Assembly (NCBI RefSeq): GCF_027942865.1 | Contig: NC_134507.1 | Coordinates: 38,846,797-38,910,796 of the forward strand | DNA: 64,000 nucleotides | From: Odontesthes bonariensis | Lineage: Eukaryota > Chordata > Actinopteri > Atheriniformes > Atherinopsidae | Direction: 5' to 3' | Part shown: positions 22,685 to 33,619 of the stretch, in pieces | Position numbering within the stretch: the first letter of the stretch is position 1 | Layout of the letters: each line of letters starts with the position of its first letter | Translations under genes and position numbers: made by a program | The notes under the pieces: generated by a model | Database searches by the model: none | The model's input: only the letters and a program-made list of their open reading frames with translations | What the model was told of the DNA's origin: nothing

Positions 22685-22960
22685 GCAAGGCAATTTGTAG
22701 AGCACAATTTGTACACAAGGCAATTCTATGTGCTTTACAGCTACATAAAATCACAGGAAGGCAATAAAATCATTCCAAAAAACAAAAAAAATCATTAATT
22801 AATTCATTTAAAAGTGAAGAGTGCAGATAAAATACTTTCAGGTGTCATATGCACGTCTAAATAGAACTGTTTTCAGGCTGGATTTAAACATTGTCACATT
22901 GTCCAGGCCCCTGCTGGACCCGTGGAGGCTGACTATGTACACCGAACATTTTTCCATATC
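22685..22960 (-). mobile_element. L2-type LINE 3' end
   Basis: Starts AGGCAAGGCAATTTGTAGAG and continues with CAAGGCAATTCTATGTGCTT and CCCCTGCTGGACCCGTGGAG, the reverse complement of a fish L2 3' region. Confidence 0.6.
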
Positions 22961-23451
22961 CTAAATGTTCAGGTACACTTGGGGATAATTGTCCATAGAC
23001 TCTGAACTGGAATTCTCTTTTTGAAAAACACCACATCAACCCCTTTGAGTAATGCTGAGCAATGTTACATTTATGCCCTGTGAAAGCTCATCATTGACTC
23101 CTATCCTCCGTGCAAACAGATGATCTGTGATGGAGGTCATTTCATTTCCAACATTGAGGCTAAATGGCCGGGAGCAGTTCATGATTCTAGGATCTTCCGA
23201 GCATCCTCACTGGCACAGAGGTTTGCACAAGGCGCAAGAATTGTACTTACCCGAAGGAGTGTACTTTTGAAGTAAGGTGTAGCATAGGCAGAATTTTGGT
23301 GATGTAATGAGAGGTCAGGTGTAGAGGTCATCTTAAGGAATTTAAAGTGCTCGTCATACTTTATTATAGATAGCCTTATAAGGTACATATTGCATCAAAT
23401 TGCCAAGTCTTAACACATGTATATCCATCCAACATTTCTCTTATTCTGCAG

Positions 23452-23690
23452 GAGAGTTCAATGGTGTCCTGCTTGGGGACAGAGGCTATGCATGCTGGCC
23501 GTACCTCCTCACGCCATATCCTGATCCAGGAACAAGGGCATGCACATGCACATGCACATGCACATGCACATGCACATGCACATGCACATGCACATGCACA
23601 TGCACATGCACATGCACATACACATGCACATGCTAAAACAAGGGCACGGATAGAAATGACCTTTGGCCAAATTAAATACAGGTTCATTGC
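23452..23690 (+). pseudogene. HARBI1-like transposase exon with repeat expansion
   Basis: The TCTGCAG acceptor is followed by GEFNGVLLGDRGYACWPYLL. Where element A encodes NHAHARTRARIEM, this copy has a long ACATGC repeat and then TRARIEMTFGQIKYRF and a stop. The reading frame stays open through the expansion (repeated His-Ala). Confidence 0.65.
23539..23633. repeat. (CATGCA)n hexanucleotide repeat
   Basis: About 15-16 nearly perfect copies within transposase coding sequence, one interrupted by ACATAC. Confidence 0.95.
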
Positions 23691-23699
23691 TTAGACTTC

Positions 23700-24320
23700 T
23701 CAGGTACCATGGCTGACTTCTGACAGAGCCATCTGTTAAATTAATAGTATACTTCATATTTTATACATTTTGTATTGTGGACAACTTTTCAGGCTCAAGT
23801 CTTTCCTCCTTGATTCCCTGCAGGTTGTAGTGCCTGAAAGGACTCAGTTTCTCCTGACACAGTGAGGGACCTATATACAGGGACCCATATTTCCTTTGAT
23901 CCTTATTGTTGTGACCTTTGAGTTAGAACTTCTTTTCATAATTTAGCATTGACACAGTAGCAGTTTAAGTCAGAGCAAGTGTAAGAAGGCTAAATATACA
24001 GAGATGATTTATAACTTTCCACACGTTTAGGTCATGGCACCCCACTATAAATATAAATGTAAAAAACACATTTCTAACACTTTGCATGAACCGTACAATA
24101 ATGACAAGTTTGAGTTCAAGTTGTGTTGAATTGTTTAATTATTATTTCATGTTTCTCAAGCTGTGGAGAGAAAACAGAATTAAATACAGTTCACAACGCG
24201 GAATTCTCCTTTATCTGAATTTATACTAACAAGCAAGACCTTGAAACGGGACACGAAAATCTTATTTCACTCCTTGGCGATAGTTGTCTTTTCATCTGAT
24301 GACTGTATCTGCCACACAGA
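23700..24320. other. No feature recognised
   Basis: AT-rich sequence without supported genes. Confidence 0.4.
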
Positions 24321-24323
24321 AGT

Positions 24324-24395
24324 TCCTCGTTAGTATAATGGACAGTATTTCTACCTGTCACGCGGAAGATCGGGGATCGATTCCCTGATGGGGAG
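24324..24395 (+). tRNA. tRNA-Asp (GTC)-like, degenerate
   Basis: 72 nt aligned to vertebrate tRNA-Asp with anticodon loop CTGTCAC (GTC) and B box GGATCGATTCC. The anticodon stem has an A-C mismatch and the B box has a T-to-A change, so it is probably a pseudogene. Confidence 0.6.
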
Positions 24396-24888
24396 AGCTC
24401 TGTCTTTTATCAGCTGCCTGCCACCAAGTGATGATTGTTTTGATACTCTCACCCATCTTCGGCCTAAATATCAATAGCCCCCTTCAATTAGCCTAACATG
24501 AGGCCAGGTTGCTTCGGTCAAAAGCCCTTTCCTGTTTACTGTGGTGTTGAGTGCAAACCAAGACCTTATAATCAACAATGTGCCTTTTGCTAATGATTCT
24601 GTCCTGCCCAAAGCACTGTAGAAGGTTGTGACAACACAGCTAGTTGAGCTGTGGTCAGAAGATTCTCATGCAACAAGTCCCTTGGCTGTTGTTTTACAGG
24701 GCTCCTGAGGCAAACAAATAGTCGGCATAGCATTTGGAAGCGAGAACTCTTTGGAGGTAAAGCGGCCGTAATAATCTTTAAACTAGATGATGCAGTGCCA
24801 AAATAGCAATACGGCATGGTATTGCTAAGCAAGGAGTAAACTTGGGTTGCCTTGCCAGTGAAAATAGTTCTCCAGGAGAAGTCTGCAA

Positions 24889-24932
24889 TGTCAGAAGTGG
24901 GATTTGAACCCACGCCTCCAGGGGAGGCGCAC
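24889..24932 (-). tRNA. tRNA-Leu 3' half (fragment)
   Basis: The minus strand reads CTCCCCTGGAGGCGTGGG, then TTCAAATCCCACTTCTGACA: variable arm, T arm and acceptor of a tRNA-Leu. The 5' half and anticodon are missing. Confidence 0.7.
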
Positions 24933-25120
24933 ATCATTGTACAAGTACAAAATCTTTCTGACCCTTATTTGATCCCATACTGCAGGAGCAAGAAACAGCT
25001 GTGCTTTGTAAGGGAAAGAGAAGCCAGAGAAGCAGCGAGGAAGCTGCTAAAAGGTGCCAAAGCGTGTCGTTGTAGCGCGCGTGCAGTGTGTTGTGTGTGT
25101 GGAAGAGCAGAAAGAGTGTA

Positions 25121-25419
25121 AAAAGACTGAGTCCTGCTGTATTACTCAGGCTGCACTACAGCATCTATTCACAGGTGCGATCCCACTACTGAGCAGCACG
25201 GGGGCTTTGCCCTGCTCCGTTTCCCACCTGGGCTGTTGCCCCCCTCCTTAGACAACCTGGTGTTCCCGGGCTACCCCAGGCGCACCATATCCATACCCAA
25301 CTTAGTGCGGACACCCGATGGACATAGTCCTCTGCAGCTCAGAACTCCTGAGTTCAAGCGATCCACCAGCCTCAGCCTCCCGGTAGCTTGGATTACAGGC
25401 GCGCGCCCCCGCTCCCGGC
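25121..25419 (-). ncRNA. rn7sl: 7SL RNA (signal recognition particle RNA)
   Basis: The minus strand begins GCCGGGAGCGGGGGCGCGCG and continues with blocks nearly identical to vertebrate 7SL: CTGTAATCC...GGCTGAGGCTGG, CGGGTGTCCGCACTAAGTT, ACCAGGTTGTCTAAGGAGG, GGGAAACGGAGCAGG and CAGTAGTGGGATCGC. These cover the Alu domain, the S domain and the helix 8 SRP54-binding loop in the right order and at full length (about 299 nt). It ends in a run of five T (25120-25124), a Pol III terminator. 7SL is the RNA scaffold of the SRP, which targets signal-peptide-bearing ribosomes to the ER. Length, terminator and upstream CRE all support a true gene rather than a retro-copy; no poly-A tail is seen. Confidence 0.93.
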
Positions 25420-25461
25420 GACAGCTGCTCTCATTCAAGCAGGTTTTGGGCTTTTTGATCC

Positions 25462-25469
25462 TGACGTCA
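25462..25469 (-). promoter_or_regulatory. CRE/ATF box upstream of 7SL
   Basis: The palindrome TGACGTCA lies 43-50 bp upstream of the 7SL start. Vertebrate 7SL genes use an ATF/CREB site at about this position as an external Pol III promoter element. Confidence 0.8.
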
Positions 25470-25906
25470 TCAGCGAGCTAATTTGCTGTCGAAGAACGAA
25501 ATAAAGCATCTTTTAAATGTTAAAGGCTGATCAGTGATGAAACATTTTGACAAAATATGACTGACTGATCAAGTTTGACGTTTGATATCGATGAAACATT
25601 TTTCTTTGGTGCTCCGTAAAACCTCAATTTCTGATCAGCTTCAGAGGAGTTTCTCATTTCTGCTTCTTTAACACTGACAGATCAGCTCACCAAACATTTA
25701 AAAAGGAATGCCTCTAAATGTCCTCTATCAGGTGTCTCCTTTTTCTACAGTTTTATTTCAGATGTTAGACACATTAGCCTGTTCTCAGTCATGTAGGAAA
25801 GCAGTTCTCTTCTTATGGGAATCATCTTTATCACATTGAAACACGCTGTTTAAATACACAGATAGGAGCATTTTCAGTGCCAAATATTCAAAGTTTGCTT
25901 TGTTAA

Positions 25907-26330
25907 AGGAGACATATTTTACCTCTTTAAACAAGTTAGAATTGGTCTATGGGCTATACAAAACATGTTCATGAAGTTCTTTGCACAAAATCACTCTCAC
26001 ATAAAGAGATTTCACCAGCTCTATTCTTGGCAGTTTCAGTCTCTCCCAAATTGAGCCGTTTAAAGGGCTCTGTCACTTTTATGCAAATAAGCTGTGAATT
26101 AAGGGTTCATTTGTTTTCAGTGCAGAGCTTCTGCAGTCTCCAGCCTGACTCACCTGTGGTGCGTTTCTGGAGACCCAGGTGTCCAGCAGCAGCTCCAGTC
26201 TCTGCCGGTGATACCTCCCGGTGGTTTTCACAGCCACCAACAGGTCAGCCTGTGTGAGCCGCTCACCGCTCTCCTCTCCCGGGCCAGCCGCCTGAAATAA
26301 GTTGAGAAAACATCCGCGCTCCCTGCAGCC
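25907..26330 (+). repeat. TTAA-type interspersed element, intact copy
   Basis: Begins TTAA|AGGAGACATATTTTACCT and contains CTCTGTCACTTTTATGCAAA and GATACCTCCCGGTGGTTTTC. The same sequence occurs inverted at about 54620-56690, where it is interrupted by a hAT element and a LINE tail. The far end was not defined. Confidence 0.65.
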
Positions 26331-26541
26331 GGCAGCTCCTTCTGGTGTCCGCCAGTGAGCAGAGCATCCCGGCCACCAGCCGACAGGTGACCGCGGCGAC
26401 AGCAGCGCGAGGTCCCGCTGAGCTGAAGGCGAGCCTCGGTCCCCCGGCAGGCTTCCACATGTTCACTGCGTGGATGGGTTCACCACTTCGCTCATGGACA
26501 GAAAAGAAGTGTTTTCTCAACAGCGGGACCTCGCGCTGTCG

Positions 26542-26840
26542 CCTTAAGATGTTATTATTTACGTCAACATGGTGCCATAACTGTTTACAGCAGAGCTTCA
26601 GGAGTGCTGGACTTCCAAAACAGTCTGTACTTGGAGGCACTTCATCTCATGGCTTTAGTTATTCTTGAGGTACAGAAGATTAAACTGGGACTTAATACAA
26701 TGTTTTCACATATAGAGATAATTTGAATAACATCATGCCCTGTTTTATGCAGAGATCACATGAATTTCGGAAATAAATCACAAAAAACACTTCCTGAGGT
26801 GGATCCAGTTCCTGCTCTTTATCCCTTCATTAGTGTTATG
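26542..26840 (+). repeat. tRNA-flank repeat unit, copy 1
   Basis: Begins with CCTTAAGATGTTATTATTTA, the sequence that normally follows a tRNA-Thr 3' end here. It is repeated at 27611-27860 and, inverted, at about 10736-10795. Confidence 0.8.
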
Positions 26841-26848
26841 AACCATGT

Positions 26849-26923
26849 GGCGCTGTGGCTTAGTTGGTCTTAGTTGCCTGTCTTGTAAACAGGAGATCCT
26901 GGGTTCAAATCCCAGCAGTGCCT
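26849..26923 (+). tRNA. tRNA-Thr (TGT)
   Basis: A cloverleaf with anticodon loop CTTGTAA (TGT) and intact A and B box-like sequences. The 3' side of the D arm has one extra base compared with the AGT copies, so folding may be impaired. No nearby T run. Confidence 0.7.
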
Positions 26924-27542
26924 GTGGTCCTTCAGAGCTAACTATGACTTAGCATATAAAACAGCTTATTATCAGGGTTCTACTAAATGCATCTCACTGG
27001 TCCACTTAATAAAAGTGCGTATAAATAGCCCGCAGCTTTTAAAGTGTCATTTATGCCTATTTTATGCTTTCGGAGTGTAATTTTACTCCGTTAACATAAC
27101 AAGTCAATTGGTTAGGGTACAGTACGGTGGAGGTTCTCCTCCTGTCACACTACATAACATCAGAATGAACATACAAACTGTGAAATAGTCAGAGTTAGCG
27201 TAAAAGCTGAGGGTAGGACGTCATTTCCTCAAAATACGAAGTGTAAAATAATAAGTAAAAGCATAAAAAAGCCTTGTAAAAACAGGGTAAATGACTTGGC
27301 GTGTAATAAGTACACCGCTTCATGAGATCAGGCTGTAACTGGTGAAAGTGCCTTCCTCATGAACACCAGGATCTGAGTTGAAAACCCAACAATATCTGCA
27401 AGATACGATGAAGTTTTGAACCAATTGGAGGCACTTCTACTCATGGCTTTAACTTTTCTTGAGGTACAGAATCACAAAAACCACTTCCTGAGGTGGATCC
27501 AGCTCCTGCTCTTTATTCTTTCATCAGTTGGCCAAACCATGT

Positions 27543-27616
27543 GGTGCTGTGGCTTAGTTGGTCAAAGTGCCTGTCTAGTAAACAGGAGATCCTGGGTTCA
27601 AATCCCAGCAGTGCCT
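27543..27616 (+). tRNA. tRNA-Thr (AGT)
   Basis: 74 nt, anticodon loop CTAGTAA (AGT), T arm CTGGGTTCAAATCCCAG fully paired, acceptor GGTGCTG/CAGTGCC pairs with two wobbles. This is the best Thr copy in the window. It lacks a close T-run terminator. Confidence 0.88.
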
Positions 27617-27860
27617 TAAGATGTTATTATTTACATCAACATGGTGCCATAACTGTTTACTGCAGTGCTTCAGGAGTGCTGGACTTCCAAAACAGTCTGT
27701 ACTTGGAGGCACTTCATCTCATGGCTTAAACTATTCTTGAGGTACAGAAGATTGAACTGGGACTAAATCCAATGTTTTCACATTTACAGATTATTTGAAT
27801 GACATCCAGCTCTGTTTTATGCAGCGATCACGTGAATTTCGGAAATAAATCACAAAAACC
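27617..27860 (+). repeat. tRNA-flank repeat unit, copy 2
   Basis: Continuation of the Thr unit: TAAGATGTTATTATTTACAT through to AATTTCGGAAATAAATCACA, matching 26545-26790. Confidence 0.8.
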
Positions 27861-27875
27861 ATTTTGCTTCTTTTT

Positions 27876-27947
27876 GGCTCGTTGGTCTAGGGGTATGATT
27901 ATCGCTTTGGGTGCGAGAGGTCCCGGGTTCAAATCCCGGACGAGCCC
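27876..27947 (+). tRNA. tRNA-Pro (TGG)
   Basis: 72 nt, anticodon loop TTTGGGT (TGG), T arm CCCGGGTTCAAATCCCGG intact. It matches the vertebrate tRNA-Pro consensus except for one C-to-A in the anticodon stem. Confidence 0.85.
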
Positions 27948-28384
27948 CTCCCTGGTCTGCTGGCCTTGTGTCTCTGCTTTGCTGTGAAATCAGAGAATGA
28001 TTGAATCAATGACTATAACATTGAATGCATTTGGAATCAAAGCCACAAATAGGGAAACACAGCTCAAACCTCCACCACTCATTCTGAAGTTGCTTGGAGT
28101 CCTTCTTAAATGAATTTCTTATCTGGAATTTGAAAGACAGATCCACGCATAAATACCTGTATCATGTAAGCACACCCTCTGCAGTATTATCTAAAGCAGT
28201 TTTGGTATTTGTTCTGTAAATCCAGATTGAAACGCTTCAAGTCAATGGTAGAGAAATGGAGATATAGACCTGTTCTGTCTTAAAGTTGGGCTTCTTCATA
28301 AAATGTGATGTGAATTGGTGGAACCTGGCGGTGAGTATTGACTCATTGGTCTCAGGAGTTTTTGTGGGCTGTTCAGTGTATGTG

Positions 28385-28435
28385 CCTAATAACTTCACTC
28401 ATGTTGAGTGAAGGGAGAGCCAACTCCAAACAATA
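28385..28435 (+). repeat. Inverted repeat flanking tRNA-Pro, left
   Basis: AACTTCACTCATGTTGAGTG followed by AAGGGAGAGCCAACT. The reverse complement occurs at 28765-28825. Confidence 0.8.
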
Positions 28436-28551
28436 TAGGCTCATTGCTCTGGAAAAGTCAAAGAAGAAAGAAAGCAATCACAAATTCCCAGGATTCCATG
28501 GCTACGTCAGCTGTCCGCATGGTCTCACGAAACGCAAAGAGAACACTTTTT

Positions 28552-28623
28552 GGCTCGTTGGTCTAGCGGTATGATTCTCGCTTCGGGTGCAAGAGGTCCC
28601 GGGTTCGAATCCCAGACGAGCCC
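28552..28623 (+). tRNA. tRNA-Pro (CGG), possibly degenerate
   Basis: 72 nt, anticodon loop TTCGGGT (CGG). There is one mismatch in the anticodon stem (GCAAG) and one in the T stem (CCCAG), so function is doubtful. Confidence 0.65.
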
Positions 28624-28764
28624 TCCTACTTTAAGAAACCTATACAGAAAGCTTGATGGTTAACTTTGGGTACCTTCCTTGATCTCAAATGTGTCTCTCT
28701 TTGCTGCCCCAAATTGTTCATTAAGAGTGCTGATAACAATTGCAAAAATGTCCTGTCTTACTAT

Positions 28765-28825
28765 ATTGTTTGGAGCTGTAGCAGTTGGCTCTCCCTTCAC
28801 TCAACATGAGTGAAGTTATTGAGGA
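28765..28825 (-). repeat. Inverted repeat flanking tRNA-Pro, right
   Basis: Inverted copy of 28385-28435, with a 10-base insertion relative to it. Confidence 0.8.
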
Positions 28826-29186
28826 CATAGACTGAACATGCCCTAACATTCGAGCCACTGACAACTCATTTTTTTTTTACAATGCACTTTTTAGCTAGAC
28901 AAACCGTTATCCCGGCTTTTACTTGGAGTTTACGTTGACCCTCCACGAGTTTACACTCACAGCTAGGATTTGTAGTGTTACAGATTCATTTACACATACT
29001 TTTGGCAACTAATCTCCACGTTAGAAAAAGAGAAATTTGAAATAAAAAAAAGATGGAAGCAACACTGACATTGAGTGAGCTGAACTGAAAGTTGTAGGAT
29101 GTTTCTATTCGATGATCGAACGTACCTTCCGAGGGTATCGTTTTGCTATCTCTGGCCCTTGTATGACGTCTAAAGTTGTAAACCCT

Positions 29187-29258
29187 GGCTCGTTGGTCTA
29201 GGGGTATGATTCTCGCTTAGAGTGTGAGAGGTCCCGGGTTTAAATACCGGATGAGCCT
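29187..29258 (+). tRNA. tRNA-Pro-derived, anticodon changed to AGA
   Basis: 72 nt with a proline tRNA body, but the loop TTAGAGT reads AGA (a Ser anticodon) where AGG is expected. The T stem has a mismatch (TACCGG). TTTTT follows directly at 29258-29262. It is probably a pseudogene. Confidence 0.6.
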
Positions 29259-29736
29259 TTTTCTGGTATTTTGGCCTTGTATTTCTGGTTTGCTTTGAAA
29301 TCTACGCATGACCTAAGGCCTGAGGCCCCGTTTACACGATAGGAAGACGCAGATATTTTCCTGCGGTTTGGCCTCTCATTTACACCAAAACCCCTTTTTA
29401 TCACAGAAAACGATTATTTCTAAAACCTCCGGCCAAAGTGGAGATTTCTGATAACGCTGGTTATGTGTTGCCGTGTCAACTGGGAGAAACGGCGTTTTAG
29501 GTTCTTAAACGTCACATTATGTGCCAGAAAATGCTTAACGTCATGCGAGCGCCTTATGTTTGCAGTTTGTTTGGCTACTGATCAGGATTATCATGGATGA
29601 TGTTAAAGTTCTCCTAATTTTTACGTTTGTGCAAATGATTCTGGCCTTATTGCATTTGCCACCCCAAACCTGCTCGCACAGTTCAAAATAGAGGAGCACC
29701 GCTCTTCCGTGGCCGCTCCTGCGTCCAGTATGCACT

Positions 29737-31584
29737 CAGGGCCGTATTAAGTCAATGTGGTGCCCCTGGGCACTAAACCTCAAGTGCCCCTAGGCTACAT
29801 TTTCAAACGTATTCATTCAAAATCAGTAACAATTAAAGCAGCAGCATCCATCTATATACAGTATGTAGGATTATACAAATATCTCCATTTAAAACCAATC
29901 AATTCAATATCAATCCAAACAGCATCCATATATTAAAATGTACAGATTCAAAATGTGTATCAATTCAAAGAGCATTTGTCTATATTGAAATATATTATCA
30001 ATTCAAAGAGCATCCACCTATGCAGCACTAACAACACTCCTATTATCCAGGGGGACGTCATTGCCACAGCCGTCCCAGAGCACCATAAGTGGTCTCCCCA
30101 GAATGCCAAACCACGCACACTTAAAAACTTAATCAGGGTGCTTGCTCTTTTTCCAAAACAAAATTCCAGACTTTTTCCAGACTTTTTTAAAACTGAGACT
30201 TTTTTTCCCCAAGACCTTAACTTTATGTACTTGTAACTTGTGTGCCTACTGCCTACTTCATTGGTTGAGATTGTACCAACTGTGTTTATTAGAGATGTTC
30301 ATCTCTAATAAGTATTCAATGAACAAATGCATTATTCACAGTAAATTATGCTTTTACTGATGAAAACGTTTCAAAACATGAAAATCACAAGTACATGAAT
30401 TTCACATCAAACAAGTGTCACAAAAACTATCTATTAAAAAAATAAATGGATGGATGAATGTATGTAGAATTCAGTCTCTTCACTCACATCTCATCCCATT
30501 AGGCTAATACAGTAAGTGACCAGTTAGTAAAATTATAGTTTTATAGCCTACCTTCCTATTTCTCATTTCACAATGCCTTTGAGCATACTGTAAAATTCTA
30601 ACATACATTTATTTTCCATACTTTATTAAGACTTTCACACAAAATCCAAGACTTTTCAAGGTCTGGAAAACAGTAATTCAAAATTCCATACTTATTAAGA
30701 CTTGCAAGACTTGCGCAAGCACCCTGTTCATCACGGCCACAATGCGTCGCAACACCTCTCTCCAATACTTTGCCGCATCCTCTTTTTGTTGTCTGAGAAC
30801 AACATCAACCGTACCGCATTCCGTGACCTGAGAAGTGTGAGCAGACGCTCGCGGTGGCTTGCGCTCTTTTCATGGGCTGTGACTCTGTCCGGGTGTTTCC
30901 AGTCACTGTACCCCTCGGTGAAAGCATTTTGCTGCCCGGCCAGACATTTACACGAACAAAAAATACAACATGCCGGTTGAAGGGGAATAGATTAGCCAAT
31001 CTCAAGACACTGACTGTTTGTTCGGCAGCTGGCATTGGAAGAGATCATTTGTAAGAAACCTGGTTTTCTTACCGTCGTGCCGTGCTGATGCTGCATATTT
31101 AGCCGCCCGGTTGTGGTAGATGCTGGGACCGTTAGCAATAGCCAGCTGGTTGTCGATGTTTTTTATAAAGAAACGATCTAACAGTGGAACATTTTTAATT
31201 GCCGCTAAACTTTTCTATTCAGACAACCACTCAATTGATGTATATCCATTTTTTTTTTTTTTTTACCGCGTTTTTTAAAAAACATGATGCATTTCACCAC
31301 AGGTGGACTGGCTCAACTGACAGGTTGAGGGAGGGGGCTTAATGTTCACATTAGGCCACTATTGCTCAGAATTATGATATATCGTTGCTGTTCTTATCAC
31401 ATTAGTTTTAATGATGAATTTTATATGAATATTTATGTCAAGTGTCAAGTGTAACCATTTTAAGTGTACAAACATTCATGAAAAAAATATTTTTAAAGTT
31501 TGTCATGTGGTGCCCCCCCACTGGCTGTGAATGGTTGGTGCCCCTGGGCACTGTGCCGCAGGCCCATATAGTTAATCCGGCCTT
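29737..31584. mobile_element. Degenerate hAT-like element
   Basis: Imperfect ends CAGGGCCGTATTAA and AAGGCCGGATTAA (in reverse complement) with near-identical 8-bp flanks TATGCACT/GATGCACT. Internal marks GTGCCCCTGGGCAC occur near both ends. No transposase was found. Confidence 0.6.
30134..30726. mobile_element. MITE nested in hAT-like element
   Basis: Ends CAGGGTGCTTGC and GCAAGCACCCTG form inverted repeats. The interior is AT-rich with CCAGAC/GTCTGG-type inverted motifs. No target-site duplication was seen. Confidence 0.6.
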
Positions 31585-31701
31585 GATGCACTGACTGTCT
31601 ATATTTCCCTCTTATTGTCTTCAGTTTTGTTGTGATATTTGCTCGCGTCATCTCCTCCTTCACATGAGGAAAGTCCTCTGAGGATTTTGATTGGCTTGCA
31701 A

Positions 31702-33564
31702 CAGGGCTGGACTGGGGAAATTTTTCAGGCCGGGCATTTTTAACCAAGACCAGGCCACCACCAGGTATTGAAGGGGAAAAAAATTAAGTGCGCTGTGACA
31801 GCAAGTTTTTTTTTTGGTCCCTTAACCACTGTTTCCACTCACTAATACAAAATTATTATGACTTGATCAGGTGCAGTGACAATGCATCCTTGTTCATATT
31901 TCACCAAAAATCATTCCCTTCCAAACATCAAAACCAATCAGATAAAATAGATATACAGTATATAAATATCACTGCAAATATTGAATATAATTTTTTTGAA
32001 TGAATGTTATTTTAAATCATTCAACAAAACTTGGATTTAAATTCTTCTTTTTGTTTGACAGTCCACAGGTCTGGCCAGTCACTACTGATGTTTACAGAAA
32101 AACAACAAAAATGATGCATGCATCACACATCTCACACCCACTCACACTACTGTGATGACAATATTCACCAGCAGGACATACGCGTCCCCCTCTTTACATC
32201 TGGGCAAAGTGAGGCTCCACTTCTATAAAGTGGAGATGCATTTAGCTGCCTTTGAATCCTCTGACCTGGTGGTGGTAGCCTGGCTCCTTGTGTCTGCCCA
32301 CACTGACCTGCTTCAGGTTGGGGGCTGCCAGGGCTGCTGGTTTCATGGCTGGGGCCTGATCTGGGTCTGATCTGGGTCTGATCTGGGCCTGATCTGGGCC
32401 TGATCTGGGTCTGATCTGGGTCTGACTTGTGCTTGTTTACAAAGAAGTCTATTCATTGTTATCTGTCCCAACACAAAATAAGACAGCCTGGTTAAACCTC
32501 AATATTGTGTTAATCTCAAATTATTTGTCTCCATTCTTGTGCTTTAACTTACTTTAAAACCAACTCCAAGCCGAGCTGCTATAAAATTAAACCAGATCAT
32601 GTAGGTTAGTCAGGTGAAGTAGCTTGGCTAAAGTTATACTTTTAGACCTTTATAATAACAAAAAAGCTTTTCATCAGTTTCATCTAACGTTACAGTTATG
32701 AAATCCTTATGAACTGTGTTGATTATACACTTACTGAATGATATGCCCCCCCCCCCCCCACACACACACACAATCCCAACACAGTGGTATGTTACAAGTT
32801 TAATTGGTTCCGTAACAGAGCTCATGTCAAATAGCTCGTAGTCCAATCAATATTCACCATTGAAATGAATGGAAATGCCATTAATCCGTTCCATGAAATA
32901 AAAATAGACGGAATAACGGCTCTTAAAAAAACTCATATGTCGGGACACTCTTAACTCAAGGTACCACTTTAAAGTGCTACAGTATATAATAGCTTCATGC
33001 TAACGTGACATTAGCCTTTCATAACTTTAGCCTACTCGTTTAGCCTAACAATTGGCAACAAAATCTCTTCTCTAAATGTGCAATCTTTAAAAACAATGAT
33101 TCATTTGGAAATCACATTAAAACTTAACTCAAAATGATGTATTCCACGAAAGTAGGTTCACTCTGACAGTACAACACCACACTCTCTATGGCTACTCCTC
33201 ATTTCAGAGACGCCGCATTTCTCACTCATCTTTCAACGAGACTTGCCTGTCAATCAACTGGAGTGACACCTGAGGTGTCCAATCAGGTTCCAGAGGTGGC
33301 CGTTCGGGAGCCGAGTCAAAAGAGCCGAGCTTCGCCCCTGGCCTGCCCCTCACCTCATTGGCCCAGGCTTCAATCAATCATGACTAAAGGGCCGATCTAC
33401 CAGTTTATGCACCAATAGGAGGGTTTATATACCGTTATCCACATATAGCGTTATGTTTTAAATCTTTATTAAATTATATTTCGTAAAAAAAAAAAAGCGC
33501 AGGCCAGTAAGTCATCAGGCCAGCGGGCAAATGCCCGGTATGCCTTACTATCAGTCCAGCGGTG
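31702..33564. mobile_element. Non-autonomous hAT element
   Basis: Ends CAGGGCTGGACTGGGG and, in reverse complement, CACCGCTGGACTGATAG, flanked by a perfect 8-bp GCTTGCAA (31694-31701 and 33565-33572). It contains a 12-bp minisatellite and a poly-C run but no transposase. Confidence 0.85.
32356..32424 (+). repeat. 12-bp minisatellite
   Basis: Six tandem copies of CTGATCTGGGYC. Confidence 0.9.
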
Positions 33565-33619
33565 GCTTGCAATCGTTTCTCTAAATACCCGGCTATGTGT
33601 AAATGTGGCCCAAGACTAT

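Larger units (their letters stand above)
21939..23690 (+). mobile_element. PIF/Harbinger transposon B (relic)
   Basis: The left end is at about 21939. HARBI1-like exon remnants lie at 23118-23232 (SNIEAKWPGAVHDSRIFRAS-like) and 23452-23690 (FNGVLLGDRGYACWPYLLTP, then TRARIEMTFGQIKYRF). A hexanucleotide expansion sits inside the second exon and an L2 tail is inserted at 22685-22960. No right end was identified. Confidence 0.6.

Noticed and set aside
23376-23757. His-Ala, Cys-Thr and Met-Cys repeat frames
   Set aside because: Translations of the hexanucleotide repeat. Only the transposase frame is meaningful, and that is a relic.
25330-25410. Alu-like sequence in fish DNA (possible primate contamination)
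   Set aside because: The similarity comes from the 7SL RNA Alu domain. The full 7SL gene continues beyond any Alu, with fish-specific differences, and has its own promoter box and terminator.
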